The translations under genes and the position numbers were made by a program. This document shows positions 10,646 to 20,320 of a stretch of 64,000 nt of DNA, in pieces (the first letter of the stretch is position 1; each line of letters starts with the position of its first letter). Below the pieces are notes generated by a model. That model ran no database searches. It saw only the letters and a list, made by a program, of their open reading frames with translations, and was not told the DNA's origin. This DNA comes from Cupriavidus sp. MP-37 (GTDB lineage Bacteria > Pseudomonadota > Gammaproteobacteria > Burkholderiales > Burkholderiaceae), in contig NZ_CP085344.1 in NCBI RefSeq assembly GCF_020618415.1, forward strand, positions 62,001 to 126,000. Reading direction: 5' to 3'.

Positions 10646-11154
10646 CCAACCCCCAATACCTGCTGCGGCCGGTCAACCCGGCCTTTATCGCCTTCAGCTT
10701 CGTGCTGGCGTTCCTGTTCAACCTGATGCCGTGGGGCACCACGCTGTGGATTCCGGACATGGTGGCGCTGGTGCTGGTGTTCTGGAACATCCACCAGCCG
10801 CGCAAGGTGGGCATGGGCGTGGCCTTCCTGCTGGGCCTGCTGATGGATGTGCACGATGCCCGGCTGCTGGGCGAGCACGCGCTGGCGTACACGCTGCTGG
10901 CCTACTTCGCCATCACCATCCACCGTCGCGTGCTGTGGTTCACGGTTTATACCCAGGCGCTGCACGTGCTGCCGCTGCTGTTCATCGCGCACGCGGTGCC
11001 GGTGCTGATCCGGCTGGCGATGGGCGCGCCGCTGCCGGGCTGGCCGCTGCTGCTGGCGCCCGCGATCGAGGCGCTGCTGTGGCCGCTTGCCACCAGCCTG
11101 CTGCTGGCGCCGCAGCGCCGCTCGACCGATGTCGACGAGACCCGGCCGATCTGA
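10642..11154 (+). CDS. mreD: Rod shape-determining protein MreD
   Basis: A GTG start at 10642 overlaps the mreC stop (GTGA), giving 170 residues with about five hydrophobic helices and little else, as expected for MreD. Upstream in-frame starts lie deep in mreC and are not plausible. MreD is an inner-membrane partner of MreC in the elongasome. The overlap implies translational coupling. Confidence 0.93.
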   Translation: MTNPQYLLRPVNPAFIAFSFVLAFLFNLMPWGTTLWIPDMVALVLVFWNIHQPRKVGMGVAFLLGLLMDVHDARLLGEHALAYTLLAYFAITIHRRVLWFTVYTQALHVLPLLFIAHAVPVLIRLAMGAPLPGWPLLLAPAIEALLWPLATSLLLAPQRRSTDVDETRPI

Positions 11155-11220
11155 CGCCGCCATCGTCATCGCCATCGCCCGCCACCGTCCACCACCGATT
11201 TCTCCAGGCCACGCAGTACC

Positions 11221-13530
11221 ATGACCGAAATCCGCAACGTCGAACTGGAAATCGGCCGCTTCCGCATCCGCGTGGCGGCAGCGGCGCTGTTTACGGTGGT
11301 CTGCTTCGGCCTGCTGTTCTCGCGCTTCCTGTGGCTGCAGTGGTACAAGCATGACCAGTATTCGGCCAAGGCCGAGGACAACCGCATCTCGGTGGCGCCG
11401 ATCGAGCCCAACCGCGGCATCATCATGGACCGCAACGGCATCGTGCTGGCGCGCAACTATTCGGCGTACACGCTGGAGATCACCCCGTCCAAGCTGACCG
11501 ATACGCTCGACAACACCATCGAGGGCCTGTCGGCGCTGGTCGAGATCCAGCCGCGCGACCGGCGCCGCTTCAAGCGGCTGATGGAGGAGTCGCGCAGCTT
11601 CGAAAGCCTGCCGATCCGCAGCCAGCTGACCGACGCGGAGGTGGCGCGCTTCTCCGCGCAGCGCTTCCGCTTCCCCGGCGTCGACGTGCGCGCGCGGCTG
11701 TTCCGCCAGTACCCGCTGGGGGAGTCGGCCTCGCACGTGATCGGCTACCTCGGCCGCATTTCGCAGCGCGACCAGGAGCGCATCGAGGCCATGGACCTGG
11801 CCAACGATGCCGACGGCGCCAAGTATGATCCGCGCAAGGATGCCGACAACTACAAGGGCACCAACTACATCGGCAAGATCGGCCTGGAGCAGAGCTACGA
11901 GAGCGAGCTGCACGGGCTGACCGGCTTCGAGGAAGTGGAAGTCAGCGCGGGCGGGCGCCCGATCCGCACGCTGTCGACCTCGCCCGCCACCCCCGGCAAC
12001 AACCTGATCCTGTCGCTCGACATCCGCCTGCAGCAGCTGGCCGAGGCGCTCTATGGCAACCGCCGCGGCGCGCTGGTGGCGATCGAGCCGTCCACCGGCG
12101 ACATCCTGGCCTTCGTCTCCAAGCCGACCTTCGACCCCAACCTGTTCGTCGAGGGCATCGACACCAATACCTGGAACGAGCTCAACGGCTCGCCCGACAA
12201 GCCGCTGCTGAACCGACCGCTGCGCGGCACCTATCCGCCGGGCTCGACCTACAAGCCATTCATGGCGCTGGCCGCGCTGACCACCGGCAAGCGCACCGCG
12301 GCGTGGGGCATGTCGGACCCGGGCTATTTCACGCTGGGCAACCACACCTTCCGCGACGACAAGCCGGGCGGCCACGGCTGGGTCGACATGCACAGCTCGA
12401 TCGTGCATTCGTGCGACACCTATTACTACGCGCTGGCGCGCGACATGGGCGTCAACGGCATCCATGACTTCATGAAGCCGCTGGGCTTCGGCCAGATCAC
12501 CGGCATCGACATCGAGGGCGAAAGCCGCGGCATCCTGCCGTCGACCGAGTGGAAGCGCAAGGCCTACCGCAAGCCCGAGCAGCAGAAGTGGTATGAGGGC
12601 GAGACCATCTCGCTGGGCATCGGCCAGGGCTACAACAGCTTCACCATCCTGCAGCTGGCGCAGGCGACCTCGGTGATCGTCAACGACGGCAAGGTGATGA
12701 AGCCGCACCTGGTCAAGGCCATCGAAGACGCGGTCACGCGCAAGCGCACGCTCACCGTGCCCAAGGAAAGCTACACCATCCCGTTCAAGCAGGCCGACAT
12801 CAACGTGATCAAGCGCGCCATGGTGGCGGTGACGCACTCCGGCACGGCCGCGCGCGTGTTTGCCGGCGCCGCCTACGAGTCCGCCGGCAAGACCGGCACG
12901 GCGCAGACCTACAGCCTGGCCAAGGGCGAAAAGTACAACCACCACGCGCTGGCCGAGCACAAGCGCGACCATTCGCTGTACACCGCGTTCGCGCCGGCGG
13001 ACCAGCCCAGGATCGCGATCGCGCTGATCGTCGAGAACGCCGGCTTCGGCGCCGCGGTGGCCGCGCCGATCGCGCGCAAGGTGATGGACTATTACCTGAC
13101 CGGCAAGTGGCCCGCCGAGCTGGAGGCGATTGCCCCGCCCGCCGGCGAGCGCGTCGCGGGCCGCGCGCCGGTGGATACGCCGAGCGTGTTCACCACCGGC
13201 CAGACCGCCAGCATTGCCAGCGCCACGGTGATGTCCAGCGGCGGCGCACCGGCCAGCGGCGCTGCCGCCAGCGCCGCGGTGGCGGCGGCCTCGGCCGCGC
13301 AGGTGCCGACGCCGGAGGCGATCGCCGCGACGCTCGATCCTGATGCCATCGCCCCGGCGTCCGCGGTGCAGACGCTGGACCAGCGCATGCTGCAGGCGCT
13401 GGGGCACAGCAAGCCGCAGACCCCCGCGCCGGCCTCCGCGGCCGTCGTGCCGGCCAAGGCGCCCGCGCCCAAACCACGCGTCAAGCCCGTCGCTGCCAAG
13501 GCAGCCAGCGGTGCCGACGCCAATCGCTGA
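11221..13530 (+). CDS. mrdA: Penicillin-binding protein 2 (elongation transpeptidase)
   Basis: The 769-residue protein has one N-terminal transmembrane helix (about residues 20-42), the PBP dimer domain, and a transpeptidase domain. Active-site motifs are visible: S-T-Y-K with Ser about residue 342, S-C-D near residue 397, and K-T-G near residue 559. It crosslinks peptidoglycan in side-wall growth with RodA. The family is usually about 620-650 residues; here about 140 extra Ala/Pro-rich residues follow the catalytic domain. Located between mreD and rodA in the operon. Confidence 0.96.
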   Translation: MTEIRNVELEIGRFRIRVAAAALFTVVCFGLLFSRFLWLQWYKHDQYSAKAEDNRISVAPIEPNRGIIMDRNGIVLARNYSAYTLEITPSKLTDTLDNTIEGLSALVEIQPRDRRRFKRLMEESRSFESLPIRSQLTDAEVARFSAQRFRFPGVDVRARLFRQYPLGESASHVIGYLGRISQRDQERIEAMDLANDADGAKYDPRKDADNYKGTNYIGKIGLEQSYESELHGLTGFEEVEVSAGGRPIRTLSTSPATPGNNLILSLDIRLQQLAEALYGNRRGALVAIEPSTGDILAFVSKPTFDPNLFVEGIDTNTWNELNGSPDKPLLNRPLRGTYPPGSTYKPFMALAALTTGKRTAAWGMSDPGYFTLGNHTFRDDKPGGHGWVDMHSSIVHSCDTYYYALARDMGVNGIHDFMKPLGFGQITGIDIEGESRGILPSTEWKRKAYRKPEQQKWYEGETISLGIGQGYNSFTILQLAQATSVIVNDGKVMKPHLVKAIEDAVTRKRTLTVPKESYTIPFKQADINVIKRAMVAVTHSGTAARVFAGAAYESAGKTGTAQTYSLAKGEKYNHHALAEHKRDHSLYTAFAPADQPRIAIALIVENAGFGAAVAAPIARKVMDYYLTGKWPAELEAIAPPAGERVAGRAPVDTPSVFTTGQTASIASATVMSSGGAPASGAAASAAVAAASAAQVPTPEAIAATLDPDAIAPASAVQTLDQRMLQALGHSKPQTPAPASAAVVPAKAPAPKPRVKPVAAKAASGADANR

Positions 13531-13541
13531 AGGAGACGCGC

Positions 13542-14684
13542 ATGGATCGACGCCGCGTCCTGTCCCTGGTCAAGACCGCGCTGACCGGCTTTGACAAGCC
13601 GCTCTCGCTGATCGTGTTCCTGCTGTTCGCCACCGGCATCGTGGCGCTGTATTCGGCCGCCATCGACATGCCGGGCCGGGTCGAGGACCAGCTGCGCAAC
13701 ATCCTGCTGTCGTACGTGGTGATGTTCGTGATCGCCTACCTGCCGACGCAGACGCTGATGCGGGTGGCGGTGCCGATCTATACGGTGGGGGTGGCGCTGC
13801 TGATCGCGGTGGCCATGTTCGGCCTGATCCGCAAGGGGGCGCGCCGCTGGCTCTATGTCGGCATGGTGATCCAGCCGTCCGAGATCATGAAGATCTCGAT
13901 GCCGCTGATGCTGGCGTGGTACTTCCAGAAGCGCGAGGGCGTGATCCGGTGGTTCGACTTCATCGTCGCGCTGGGCCTGCTGCTGATCCCGGTGGGCCTG
14001 ATCGCCAAGCAGCCCGACCTGGGCACGGCGCTGCTGGTGATGGCCGCGGGCCTGTATGTGATCTACTTCGCCGGGCTGTCGTGGAAGCTGATCCTGCCGT
14101 TGATGGGCATCCTGGTGGTCGCCATCACGCTGCTGCTCACGTTCCAGAACGACATGTGCGCGCCAGGCGTGAACTGGCCGGTGCTGCACGACTACCAGCA
14201 GCACCGCGTCTGCACGCTGCTGGACCCGACCAGCGATCCGCTCGGCAAGGGCTTCCACACAATCCAGTCGATCATCGCAATCGGCTCGGGCGGGGTCGAG
14301 GGCAAGGGCTGGCTCAAGGGGACGCAGACCCACCTGGAGTTCATCCCGGAAAAGCACACCGACTTTATCTTCGCGGTGTACTCGGAAGAGTTCGGCCTGA
14401 TCGGCAACGCGGTGCTGCTGGTGCTGTACCTGCTGCTGATCTTCCGCGGGCTCTTTATCGCGGCCAATGCGCCGACGCTGTTCTCGCGGCTGCTGGCGGG
14501 GTCGATCACGCTGATCTTCTTCACCTATGCCTTCGTCAACATGGGCATGGTCAGCGGCATCCTGCCGGTGGTGGGCGTGCCGCTGCCGCTGCTGAGCTAC
14601 GGCGGCACCGCGCTGGTGACGCTGGGCGCGGGCATCGGCATCCTGATGAGCATTTCGCGGCAGAAGCGGTTGATACAGACGTAG
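13542..14684 (+). CDS. rodA: SEDS peptidoglycan glycosyltransferase RodA
   Basis: The 380-residue multi-pass membrane protein (about ten helices) starts 11 bases after mrdA, behind a GGAG sequence. The family blocks are clear: the IQPSEIMKISMPL loop, the large extracellular loop with the catalytic Asp region (HRVCTLLDPTSDPLG), and the C-terminal LPLLSYGGTALV block. RodA polymerises glycan strands and pairs with PBP2. Last gene of the mre-mrd operon; an interspersed repeat follows at 14700. Confidence 0.97.
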   Translation: MDRRRVLSLVKTALTGFDKPLSLIVFLLFATGIVALYSAAIDMPGRVEDQLRNILLSYVVMFVIAYLPTQTLMRVAVPIYTVGVALLIAVAMFGLIRKGARRWLYVGMVIQPSEIMKISMPLMLAWYFQKREGVIRWFDFIVALGLLLIPVGLIAKQPDLGTALLVMAAGLYVIYFAGLSWKLILPLMGILVVAITLLLTFQNDMCAPGVNWPVLHDYQQHRVCTLLDPTSDPLGKGFHTIQSIIAIGSGGVEGKGWLKGTQTHLEFIPEKHTDFIFAVYSEEFGLIGNAVLLVLYLLLIFRGLFIAANAPTLFSRLLAGSITLIFFTYAFVNMGMVSGILPVVGVPLPLLSYGGTALVTLGAGIGILMSISRQKRLIQT

Positions 14685-14699
14685 TTGGGATACGCCGGC

Positions 14700-14870
14700 G
14701 GTTTGCTCCCCTCTCCCGCGTGCGGGAGAGGGGCGGGGGTGAGGGCGGGCGTTTGCCGGAGCCACGGTGCTGAAAAAACCGTAGGCCCCGCTTCATGTGG
14801 TTCCTAGCTAAACCACCCCTCACCCCGGCCCTCTCCCCATGAGGGGAGAGGGAGAACACCTTGCTTGGGC
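14700..14870. repeat. Interspersed palindromic repeat, copy B (uninterrupted)
   Basis: This 171-bp unit lies 15 bases after rodA. Its reverse complement follows copy A (1357-1396 plus 2659-2790) from end to end with only scattered differences, and so shows the empty site of the IS481-type insertion. It has a hairpin at each end, CTCTCCCGC..GCGGGAGAG and CTCTCCCC..GGGGAGAG. It could act as a transcript end for the mre operon, though no U-tract follows. Confidence 0.85.
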
Positions 14871-14968
14871 AAGTGCGGGCGGCTTGGGAGCACGTTAAAC
14901 CGGTCGTCTCTCTTGCTTTGTGGGTTTGCTAAACTGCCACCCACTTTACCTCTACCGGTCCACGCCCC

Positions 14969-15655
14969 ATGAACGCCCAAGACGTTGCCGCCTACCTGCA
15001 GAGCCATCCTGAATTCTTCGAAGAGCATGCCGAGCTGCTGGCCGCGGTGCAGCTGACCAGCCCGCACAGCCATCGTGCCGTGTCGCTGCAGGAGCGCCAG
15101 ATGGAAATCCTGCGCGAGAAGAACAAGGGCCTGGAGCTGCGCCTGGCGGACCTGGTCCGCCATGGCCACGAGAACGACCGCACCCAGCAGCGCCTGCATG
15201 ACTGGCAACTGCGCCTGCTGGCCGAGGCCGATTCGCATGCGCTGCCGTATGCGGTGCAGGACGGTTTGCAGCAGGTGTTCGACGTGCCGGCGGTCGCGCT
15301 CAAGCTGTGGGATGTCGCCGAGCAGTACGCGCACATGGAAGTGGCACAGGGCGCCAGCGAAGACCTGCGCATCTTTGCCGAAGGCCTGCGTGCGCCGTAC
15401 TGCGGCGGCAACAGCGGCTTCGAGGCGGCCAGCCTGCTGGAGCGCGACGATGTCACCTCGCTGGCGATGGTGACGCTGCGCGTGCCGGTGCGCGCCGGCG
15501 AGGCCGCGGCCGGCGCCGACGTGCGTGGCGCCGCCTTTGGCCTGCTGGTGCTGGGCTCGCCCGACCCGCGCCGCTTCCACGAAGGCATGGGCACCGCCTA
15601 CCTGGCGCAGATCGGCGAGGTTGCGGGCGCGGCGCTGAACCGGCTGCGCGACTGA
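14969..15655 (+). CDS. DUF484 family (GAF-like) protein
   Basis: The 228-residue protein opens with MNAQDVAAYLQSHPEFFEEH, the hallmark of DUF484, followed by a coiled stretch (about 35-70) and a GAF-like domain with LLVLGSPDPRRFHEGMGT. DUF484 genes sit next to xerC in many proteobacteria, as here (23 bases apart). The role is not established; a ligand-sensing domain is likely from the fold. Confidence 0.9.
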   Translation: MNAQDVAAYLQSHPEFFEEHAELLAAVQLTSPHSHRAVSLQERQMEILREKNKGLELRLADLVRHGHENDRTQQRLHDWQLRLLAEADSHALPYAVQDGLQQVFDVPAVALKLWDVAEQYAHMEVAQGASEDLRIFAEGLRAPYCGGNSGFEAASLLERDDVTSLAMVTLRVPVRAGEAAAGADVRGAAFGLLVLGSPDPRRFHEGMGTAYLAQIGEVAGAALNRLRD

Positions 15656-15678
15656 AGCCACGGCCGGGCCATGACGCC

Positions 15679-16755
15679 ATGACGGCACGCCGGCCACCGC
15701 GCGACGCGGTCGCGCCGCCCGCTCCCGCCGGCGGCGCAGCGGCGCCGCCGGACCCGCTGGTCACGCGCTACCTCGACTGGCTGCGCGGCAGCCGCAAGCT
15801 GGCCGAGCACACGCTGTCGGGCTATGCGCGCGAGCTGCGCGTGCTGCAGGCGCACGCGGCGCAGCATGCGCCGGGCGTCGCGCTGCTGGCGCTGCAGACT
15901 CACCATATCCGTCATTTCGCCGCGCGGCTGCATGCCGCCGGGCTGGTCGGCACCAGTATCGGGCGCGCGCTGTCGGCATGGCGCGGCTTCTATCTCTGGG
16001 CCGCACGCCATGGCCATGGCGTGACCGTGAATCCGGTCGACGGCGTGCGCGCGCCGCGCTCCAGGCACGCGCTACCGAAGGCGCTGTCGGTCGAGCACGC
16101 GGTGGCGCTGGTCGCACACCCGGCCGGCACCGACGCCGAGGCGCTGCGCGACCAGGCCGTCTACGAATTGTTCTACTCGAGCGGGCTGCGGCTGTCCGAG
16201 CTGGTGCAGCTGGACCTGCGCTATGCCGATGCCGACGGCTACCGCTCCAGCGGCTGGCTCGACCTGGCCGGCGCCGAGGTCACCGTGACCGGCAAGGGCT
16301 CGCGCCGGCGCTCGGTGCCGGTCGGCAGCAAGGCGATCGCGGCGCTGCAGGCGTGGCTCGCGGTACGCGACGACTTGCTGCGGCCGGGCGCCCCGCCCGA
16401 GGACGCCCATGCGCTGTTTCTCGGTGCGCGCGGGCGGCGCCTGTCGATGCGCACGGTGCAGCTGCGGCTCAAGCAGCAGGCGCTGCGCGCCGGCGTGCCG
16501 GCCGATGTGCATCCGCATATGCTGCGGCATTCCTTCGCCACCCACATGCTGCAGTCTTCCGGCGACCTGCGCGCGGTGCAGGAGATGCTGGGCCATGCCA
16601 GCATCTCCACCACGCAGGTCTACACCGCGCTGGATTTCCAGCACCTGGCCAAGGTCTACGACAAGGCCCACCCGCGCGCCGGCCGGGCGCGCGCGAAGCC
16701 GGCGGCCGATGCCGCTGGCATTGCGGCGGACCGCGACCAAACGCCGGAAGACTGA
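15679..16755 (+). CDS. xerC: Tyrosine recombinase XerC
   Basis: The 358-residue protein has an N-terminal SAM-like core-binding domain (about 25-115) and a C-terminal catalytic domain. The active-site set is visible: Arg in SSGLRLSEL, Lys in VTGKGSRRR, His-x-x-Arg in HMLRHSFATHML, His in LGHASIST and the nucleophile Tyr in TTQVYTA. With XerD it resolves chromosome dimers at dif. The ATG at 15679 was chosen because another ATG eight bases earlier is out of frame. The N terminus is about 25 residues longer than in E. coli, Ala/Pro-rich. Confidence 0.95.
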   Translation: MTARRPPRDAVAPPAPAGGAAAPPDPLVTRYLDWLRGSRKLAEHTLSGYARELRVLQAHAAQHAPGVALLALQTHHIRHFAARLHAAGLVGTSIGRALSAWRGFYLWAARHGHGVTVNPVDGVRAPRSRHALPKALSVEHAVALVAHPAGTDAEALRDQAVYELFYSSGLRLSELVQLDLRYADADGYRSSGWLDLAGAEVTVTGKGSRRRSVPVGSKAIAALQAWLAVRDDLLRPGAPPEDAHALFLGARGRRLSMRTVQLRLKQQALRAGVPADVHPHMLRHSFATHMLQSSGDLRAVQEMLGHASISTTQVYTALDFQHLAKVYDKAHPRAGRARAKPAADAAGIAADRDQTPED

Positions 16756-16756
16756 C

Positions 16757-17713
16757 TCACTCCCACTGCGCCAGCACCTCGCGGAAGCGCTCGATCTCGG
16801 GCAGCAGCCAGCCGCGGAACGCCTGCACCTTGGGCAGGTTCAGCGAGCCGGGCGCGCACACGAAGTACAGCAGCCACGGGCACGGGATGCTGACCTCGAA
16901 CAGCCGCACCACGCGCCCGGACAGCAGGTCGTTGCACGCCAGCGACGAGCGGATCAGGGCGATGCCCTGACCTTCCGAGGCGGCCTGCAGCAGCAGCGAG
17001 GAATCTTCCAGCAGCAGGCCCTTGCGCGGCTCCGGCCAGTCGAGCCCGGCGGCCTCGAACCACGGCTTCCACGGATCGCCCTCGCCACGCAGCAGCGGCA
17101 TGCCGGCCATGTCCTGCGGCCGTGCGGGCAGCCGGCCGCCGTTGAAGTGGGGGCTGCACACCGGGAAGAAGACGTCGTCGAGCAGCCGCTCCACGTACAG
17201 GCCGGGATAGTCGCCGCTGCCCATGCGCAGCGCGATATCGACTTCTTCGTGCGCAAAGTTGACCAGCGTGTTCGATGACAGCAGTTCGACATCCAGCTCC
17301 GGGTGGCGCTCGATAAAGCTGCCGATGCGCGGCGTCAGCCAGCGCGCGGCGAACGACGGCATGGTGCTGATGGTCAGGCGCTTGTCGCGGTTGCCGGCCT
17401 GCAGCGCGCGCGTGGCATCGGCGATCTGCAGCAGGGCGTCGCGCACGCGCTCGGCATACAGCCGGCCCGCCGGCGTCAGCGCCACGCGCTTGCCATGGCG
17501 CTCGAACAGCGGCATGCCCAGTTCCTCTTCCAGCGCGCGGATCTGGTGGCTGACCGCGCCATGGGTGACAAACAGCTCGGTCGCCGCGCGCGAAAAGCTC
17601 TCGTGCCGTGCCGCGGCCTCGAACGCGCGCAGCGCGGTCAGCGCCGGCAGGCGCGGCAGCTCGCGGTGCCAGCCGCGCGGCAGGTCTTTCTCCCAGGCGC
17701 TTTTCCAGGCCAT
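16757..17713 (-). CDS. LysR-family transcriptional regulator (GcvA-like)
   Basis: The 318-residue protein has an N-terminal winged helix (about residues 22-82, RAFEAAARHESFSRAATELFVTHGAVSHQI) and a periplasmic-binding-like effector domain. The HGAVS recognition helix and LPALTALRAFEAAAR opening are typical of the GcvA/AmpR subgroup. It ends one base after the xerC stop codon, convergently, and is divergent from the DUF2917 gene, which is the likely target. The effector is unknown. Confidence 0.9.
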   Translation of the reverse strand: MAWKSAWEKDLPRGWHRELPRLPALTALRAFEAAARHESFSRAATELFVTHGAVSHQIRALEEELGMPLFERHGKRVALTPAGRLYAERVRDALLQIADATRALQAGNRDKRLTISTMPSFAARWLTPRIGSFIERHPELDVELLSSNTLVNFAHEEVDIALRMGSGDYPGLYVERLLDDVFFPVCSPHFNGGRLPARPQDMAGMPLLRGEGDPWKPWFEAAGLDWPEPRKGLLLEDSSLLLQAASEGQGIALIRSSLACNDLLSGRVVRLFEVSIPCPWLLYFVCAPGSLNLPKVQAFRGWLLPEIERFREVLAQWE

Positions 17714-17781
17714 GGCCGCCTCCAGACGATCGGGGTTATGTGAGATTGGCTAACAAGAACAAAGAAAATATATCGTTTTGA

Positions 17782-17801
17782 TAGTGGTCGGGCAATCACT
17801 A
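17782..17801. promoter_or_regulatory. Candidate LysR operator in the divergent promoter region
   Basis: TAGTG and CACTA half-sites flank a 10-base spacer in an AT-rich patch between the LysR gene and the DUF2917 gene. The size and dyad symmetry fit a LysR box. No experimental support. Confidence 0.38.
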
Positions 17802-17960
17802 ATATTCCCTCACCGGCCCCCGCTTTGCACACTTCTTCACGGCGATATTCGCAGGATTTAACTGGCCTGGTCCCCTTGCCGGGCCAGTTCCTGTGACCCG
17901 CCGCGAATCCGTACTGCGTCTGGCGTATCCCCGCCAGGGCCGGCTGAACGGAGAACCACC

Positions 17961-18329
17961 ATGAAAACCGTGCTCACAACGACCGAGTTCACCCTGAATC
18001 CTGGCGAAGTCACCACGCTGTCGGTGCATGCCGCGCAGCGCCTGCATATTGCAGAGGCCCGTGGTACCGACGTGTGGCTGACCCGCGAGAACGATTCGGA
18101 GGACTACTGGCTGCGTTGTGGCGGCAGCCTGCTGCTGCGCCCGGGCGACGAGGTGGTGCTCAGCATCGACCCGCGCGCCCTGCATCCGGTGCGCCTGGCG
18201 CTGATTGCCGAGGCGCGCCGCCCGGCGCTGGCGCTGGCCGACCTGCCGCACCTGGTGTACCGCAGCCTGCGCCGTCTGGTTCGAGGCACGGAGTGGACGC
18301 CTAACCAGGACCGGGTCACCGCCTCCTGA
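17961..18329 (+). CDS. DUF2917 domain protein
   Basis: The 122-residue protein matches the DUF2917 pattern: a beta-rich N-terminal half with [33 protein letters not shown], which resembles a small cupin-like barrel. No catalytic residues can be assigned. It is divergent from the LysR regulator and is followed by a terminator hairpin, so it is probably a single-gene transcript under LysR control. Confidence 0.8.
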   Translation: MKTVLTTTEFTLNPGEVTTLSVHAAQRLHIAEARGTDVWLTRENDSEDYWLRCGGSLLLRPGDEVVLSIDPRALHPVRLALIAEARRPALALADLPHLVYRSLRRLVRGTEWTPNQDRVTAS

Positions 18330-18447
18330 AGCGGGGCCGGGCGGGGCAACGTCCGCATCGCACCGGCACCGGGGCCATCTGCGCCTGGTCTGGTCGCGTG
18401 ACGCATCGGACGGTTGCCCGCCTGCGGTGCGCTGAACCGGGGCAGGC

Positions 18448-18472
18448 AGGGCCGGCGCAAGCCGGCCCTTTT
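18448..18472 (+). terminator. Rho-independent terminator after the DUF2917 gene
   Basis: Stem AGGGCCGGC, loop GCAA, stem GCCGGCCCT, then TTTC. It ends only 16 bases before the lipB start, so lipB is either leaderless-short or starts inside this region. Confidence 0.7.
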
Positions 18473-18487
18473 CGTTACACTCTCGCC

Positions 18488-19216
18488 ATGCATCCGATTC
18501 AAGTCATCGAACGCGGCCGCGAGGACTATCAGCCGTGTTTCGACGCGATGCGCGCCTTCACCGCCGCACGCACTCCCGAGACGCCCGACCAGGTCTGGCT
18601 GGTCGAGCATCCGCCGGTCTACACGTTGGGCCAGGCGGGCGACCCCGCGCACCTGCTGGCGCCGGACGAGCGGATCCCGGTGGTCCAGATCGATCGTGGC
18701 GGGCAGATCACTTACCACGGTCCGGGACAGGTCGTGGCTTACCTTTTGCTCGACCTGCGCCGCCGCAAGCTGATGGTGCGCGAGCTGGTGCACGGCATCG
18801 AGCAGGCCGTGCTCGACACGCTCGCGGCGTATAATCTCGCAGCCGAACGCAAGCCCGGCGCCCCCGGCATCTACCTGTCCGGCGGGCCGCACCAGGGCGC
18901 CAAGATTGCGGCGCTCGGCCTCAAGATCCGCAACGGCTGCAGCTACCACGGTGTCAGCCTCAACGTGCAGATGGACCTGTCGCCGTTCCTGCGCATCAAT
19001 CCCTGCGGCTATGCCGGACTGGAAACGGTCGACATGGCCACTGCGGGAGCCACCTGTCCGGTGGCGGATGCAGACGGCGCGCCGGTGCCCGTGACCGCGG
19101 CAACACAACCCGAGATCGCACAACGCCTGGCGGCTGCATTGTGCGAGGTGCTGGCAGTGCACGAGGCTCGCGTGCTGGCGGCTGAAGAACCCGCCGCCCC
19201 GGCCCTGGCCTCCTAG
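18488..19216 (+). CDS. lipB: Lipoyl(octanoyl) transferase
   Basis: The 242-residue protein carries the LipB block [12 protein letters not shown] (about 70-81), the catalytic Lys in GAKIAA (about 139) and Cys in NPCGYAG (about 173). It moves octanoate from acyl carrier protein to lipoyl domains of 2-oxoacid dehydrogenases and the glycine cleavage H protein. The ATG at 18488 fits the family N terminus. lipA follows 40 bases on. Confidence 0.96.
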   Translation: MHPIQVIERGREDYQPCFDAMRAFTAARTPETPDQVWLVEHPPVYTLGQAGDPAHLLAPDERIPVVQIDRGGQITYHGPGQVVAYLLLDLRRRKLMVRELVHGIEQAVLDTLAAYNLAAERKPGAPGIYLSGGPHQGAKIAALGLKIRNGCSYHGVSLNVQMDLSPFLRINPCGYAGLETVDMATAGATCPVADADGAPVPVTAATQPEIAQRLAAALCEVLAVHEARVLAAEEPAAPALAS

Positions 19217-19256
19217 TCAAAAGCGAAATGCACGCCGAACGCGTGCGGAGAAATGT

Positions 19257-20261
19257 ATGAGCGACGCACTGATCGCCCCGATCGCATCTTCCAGCGAAGC
19301 CCCGCAATCCCCCGCGGAGCAGTACGACCCGACCCGCAAGCAGAAGTCGGCCGACAAGACCGCGCGCATCCCCATCAAGATCGTGCCGGCCGAGAAGCTC
19401 AAGAAGCCGGACTGGATCCGCGTGAAGGCCGCCACCGGCAATTCGCGTTTCTATGAGATCAAGGACATCCTGCGCGCCAACAACCTGGTGACGGTGTGCG
19501 AGGAAGCCAGCTGCCCGAATATCGGCGAATGCTTCGGCAAGGGCACCGCCACCTTCATGATCATGGGCGACAAGTGCACGCGCCGCTGCCCCTTCTGCGA
19601 CGTCGGCCACGGGCGTCCGGACCCGCTCGATGTGAACGAGCCCGGCAACCTGGCGCGCACCATCGCCCAGCTCAAGCTGAACTACGTGGTGATCACCAGC
19701 GTCGACCGCGATGACCTGCGCGACGGCGGCGCCCAGCACTATGTCGACTGCATCTCGCAGACCCGCGAGCTGTCGCCCGACACCCGCATCGAAGTGCTGG
19801 TGCCCGACTTCCGCGGCCGCCTCGACAAGGCGCTGGACATCCTGCAGGCGTGCCCGCCCGACGTGATGAACCACAACATGGAAACCGTACCGCGCCTGTA
19901 CAAGCAGGCCCGCCCGGGCGCCGACTATGCGCACTCGCTCAAGCTGCTGCAGGAATTCAAGCGCCGCAATCCCAACGTGCCGACCAAGTCCGGCCTGATG
20001 GTCGGCCTGGGCGAGACCGACGAGGAAATCCTGGAAGTCATGCGCGACATGCGCGCGCACGACATCGACATGCTGACCATCGGCCAGTACCTGGCGCCGT
20101 CGAACCACCACCTGCCGGTACTGCGCTACGTGCATCCCGACACCTTCAAGATGTTCGAGGACGAGGCCTACAAGATGGGCTTCACCCACGCTGCCGTGGG
20201 GGCGATGGTGCGCAGTTCGTACCATGCCGACCAGCAGGCGCATCAGGCGGGGTTTGCCTGA
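19257..20261 (+). CDS. lipA: Lipoyl synthase (radical SAM)
   Basis: The 334-residue protein has both iron-sulfur cluster sites: the auxiliary-cluster cysteines in [12 protein letters not shown] and the radical-SAM cysteines in CTRRCPFC, plus the C-terminal R-S-S-Y motif. It inserts two sulfurs into protein-bound octanoyl groups. It acts after LipB, and the two genes lie together. A strong terminator follows at 20288. Confidence 0.97.
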   Translation: MSDALIAPIASSSEAPQSPAEQYDPTRKQKSADKTARIPIKIVPAEKLKKPDWIRVKAATGNSRFYEIKDILRANNLVTVCEEASCPNIGECFGKGTATFMIMGDKCTRRCPFCDVGHGRPDPLDVNEPGNLARTIAQLKLNYVVITSVDRDDLRDGGAQHYVDCISQTRELSPDTRIEVLVPDFRGRLDKALDILQACPPDVMNHNMETVPRLYKQARPGADYAHSLKLLQEFKRRNPNVPTKSGLMVGLGETDEEILEVMRDMRAHDIDMLTIGQYLAPSNHHLPVLRYVHPDTFKMFEDEAYKMGFTHAAVGAMVRSSYHADQQAHQAGFA

Positions 20262-20287
20262 GCTGGGTGGTTGGTGGATGGAATGAG

Positions 20288-20320
20288 AACGGCCGGGAAA
20301 TTTTTCCCGGCCGTTTTGCT
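20288..20320 (+). terminator. Rho-independent terminator after lipA
   Basis: A 13-bp perfect stem (AACGGCCGGGAAA / TTTCCCGGCCGTT) with a 2-base loop, followed by TTGCTTT. Confidence 0.88.

Noticed and set aside
10501..13407. 968-codon minus-strand frame opposite mreD and mrdA
   Set aside because: Composition is Arg/Gln/His/Gly-rich and it runs through three real plus-strand genes, as shadows do in GC-rich genomes.
15679..16755. Integrase of a genomic island
   Set aside because: The tyrosine recombinase is the housekeeping XerC by its DUF484 neighbour and sequence; no island genes or tRNA attachment site lie beside it.
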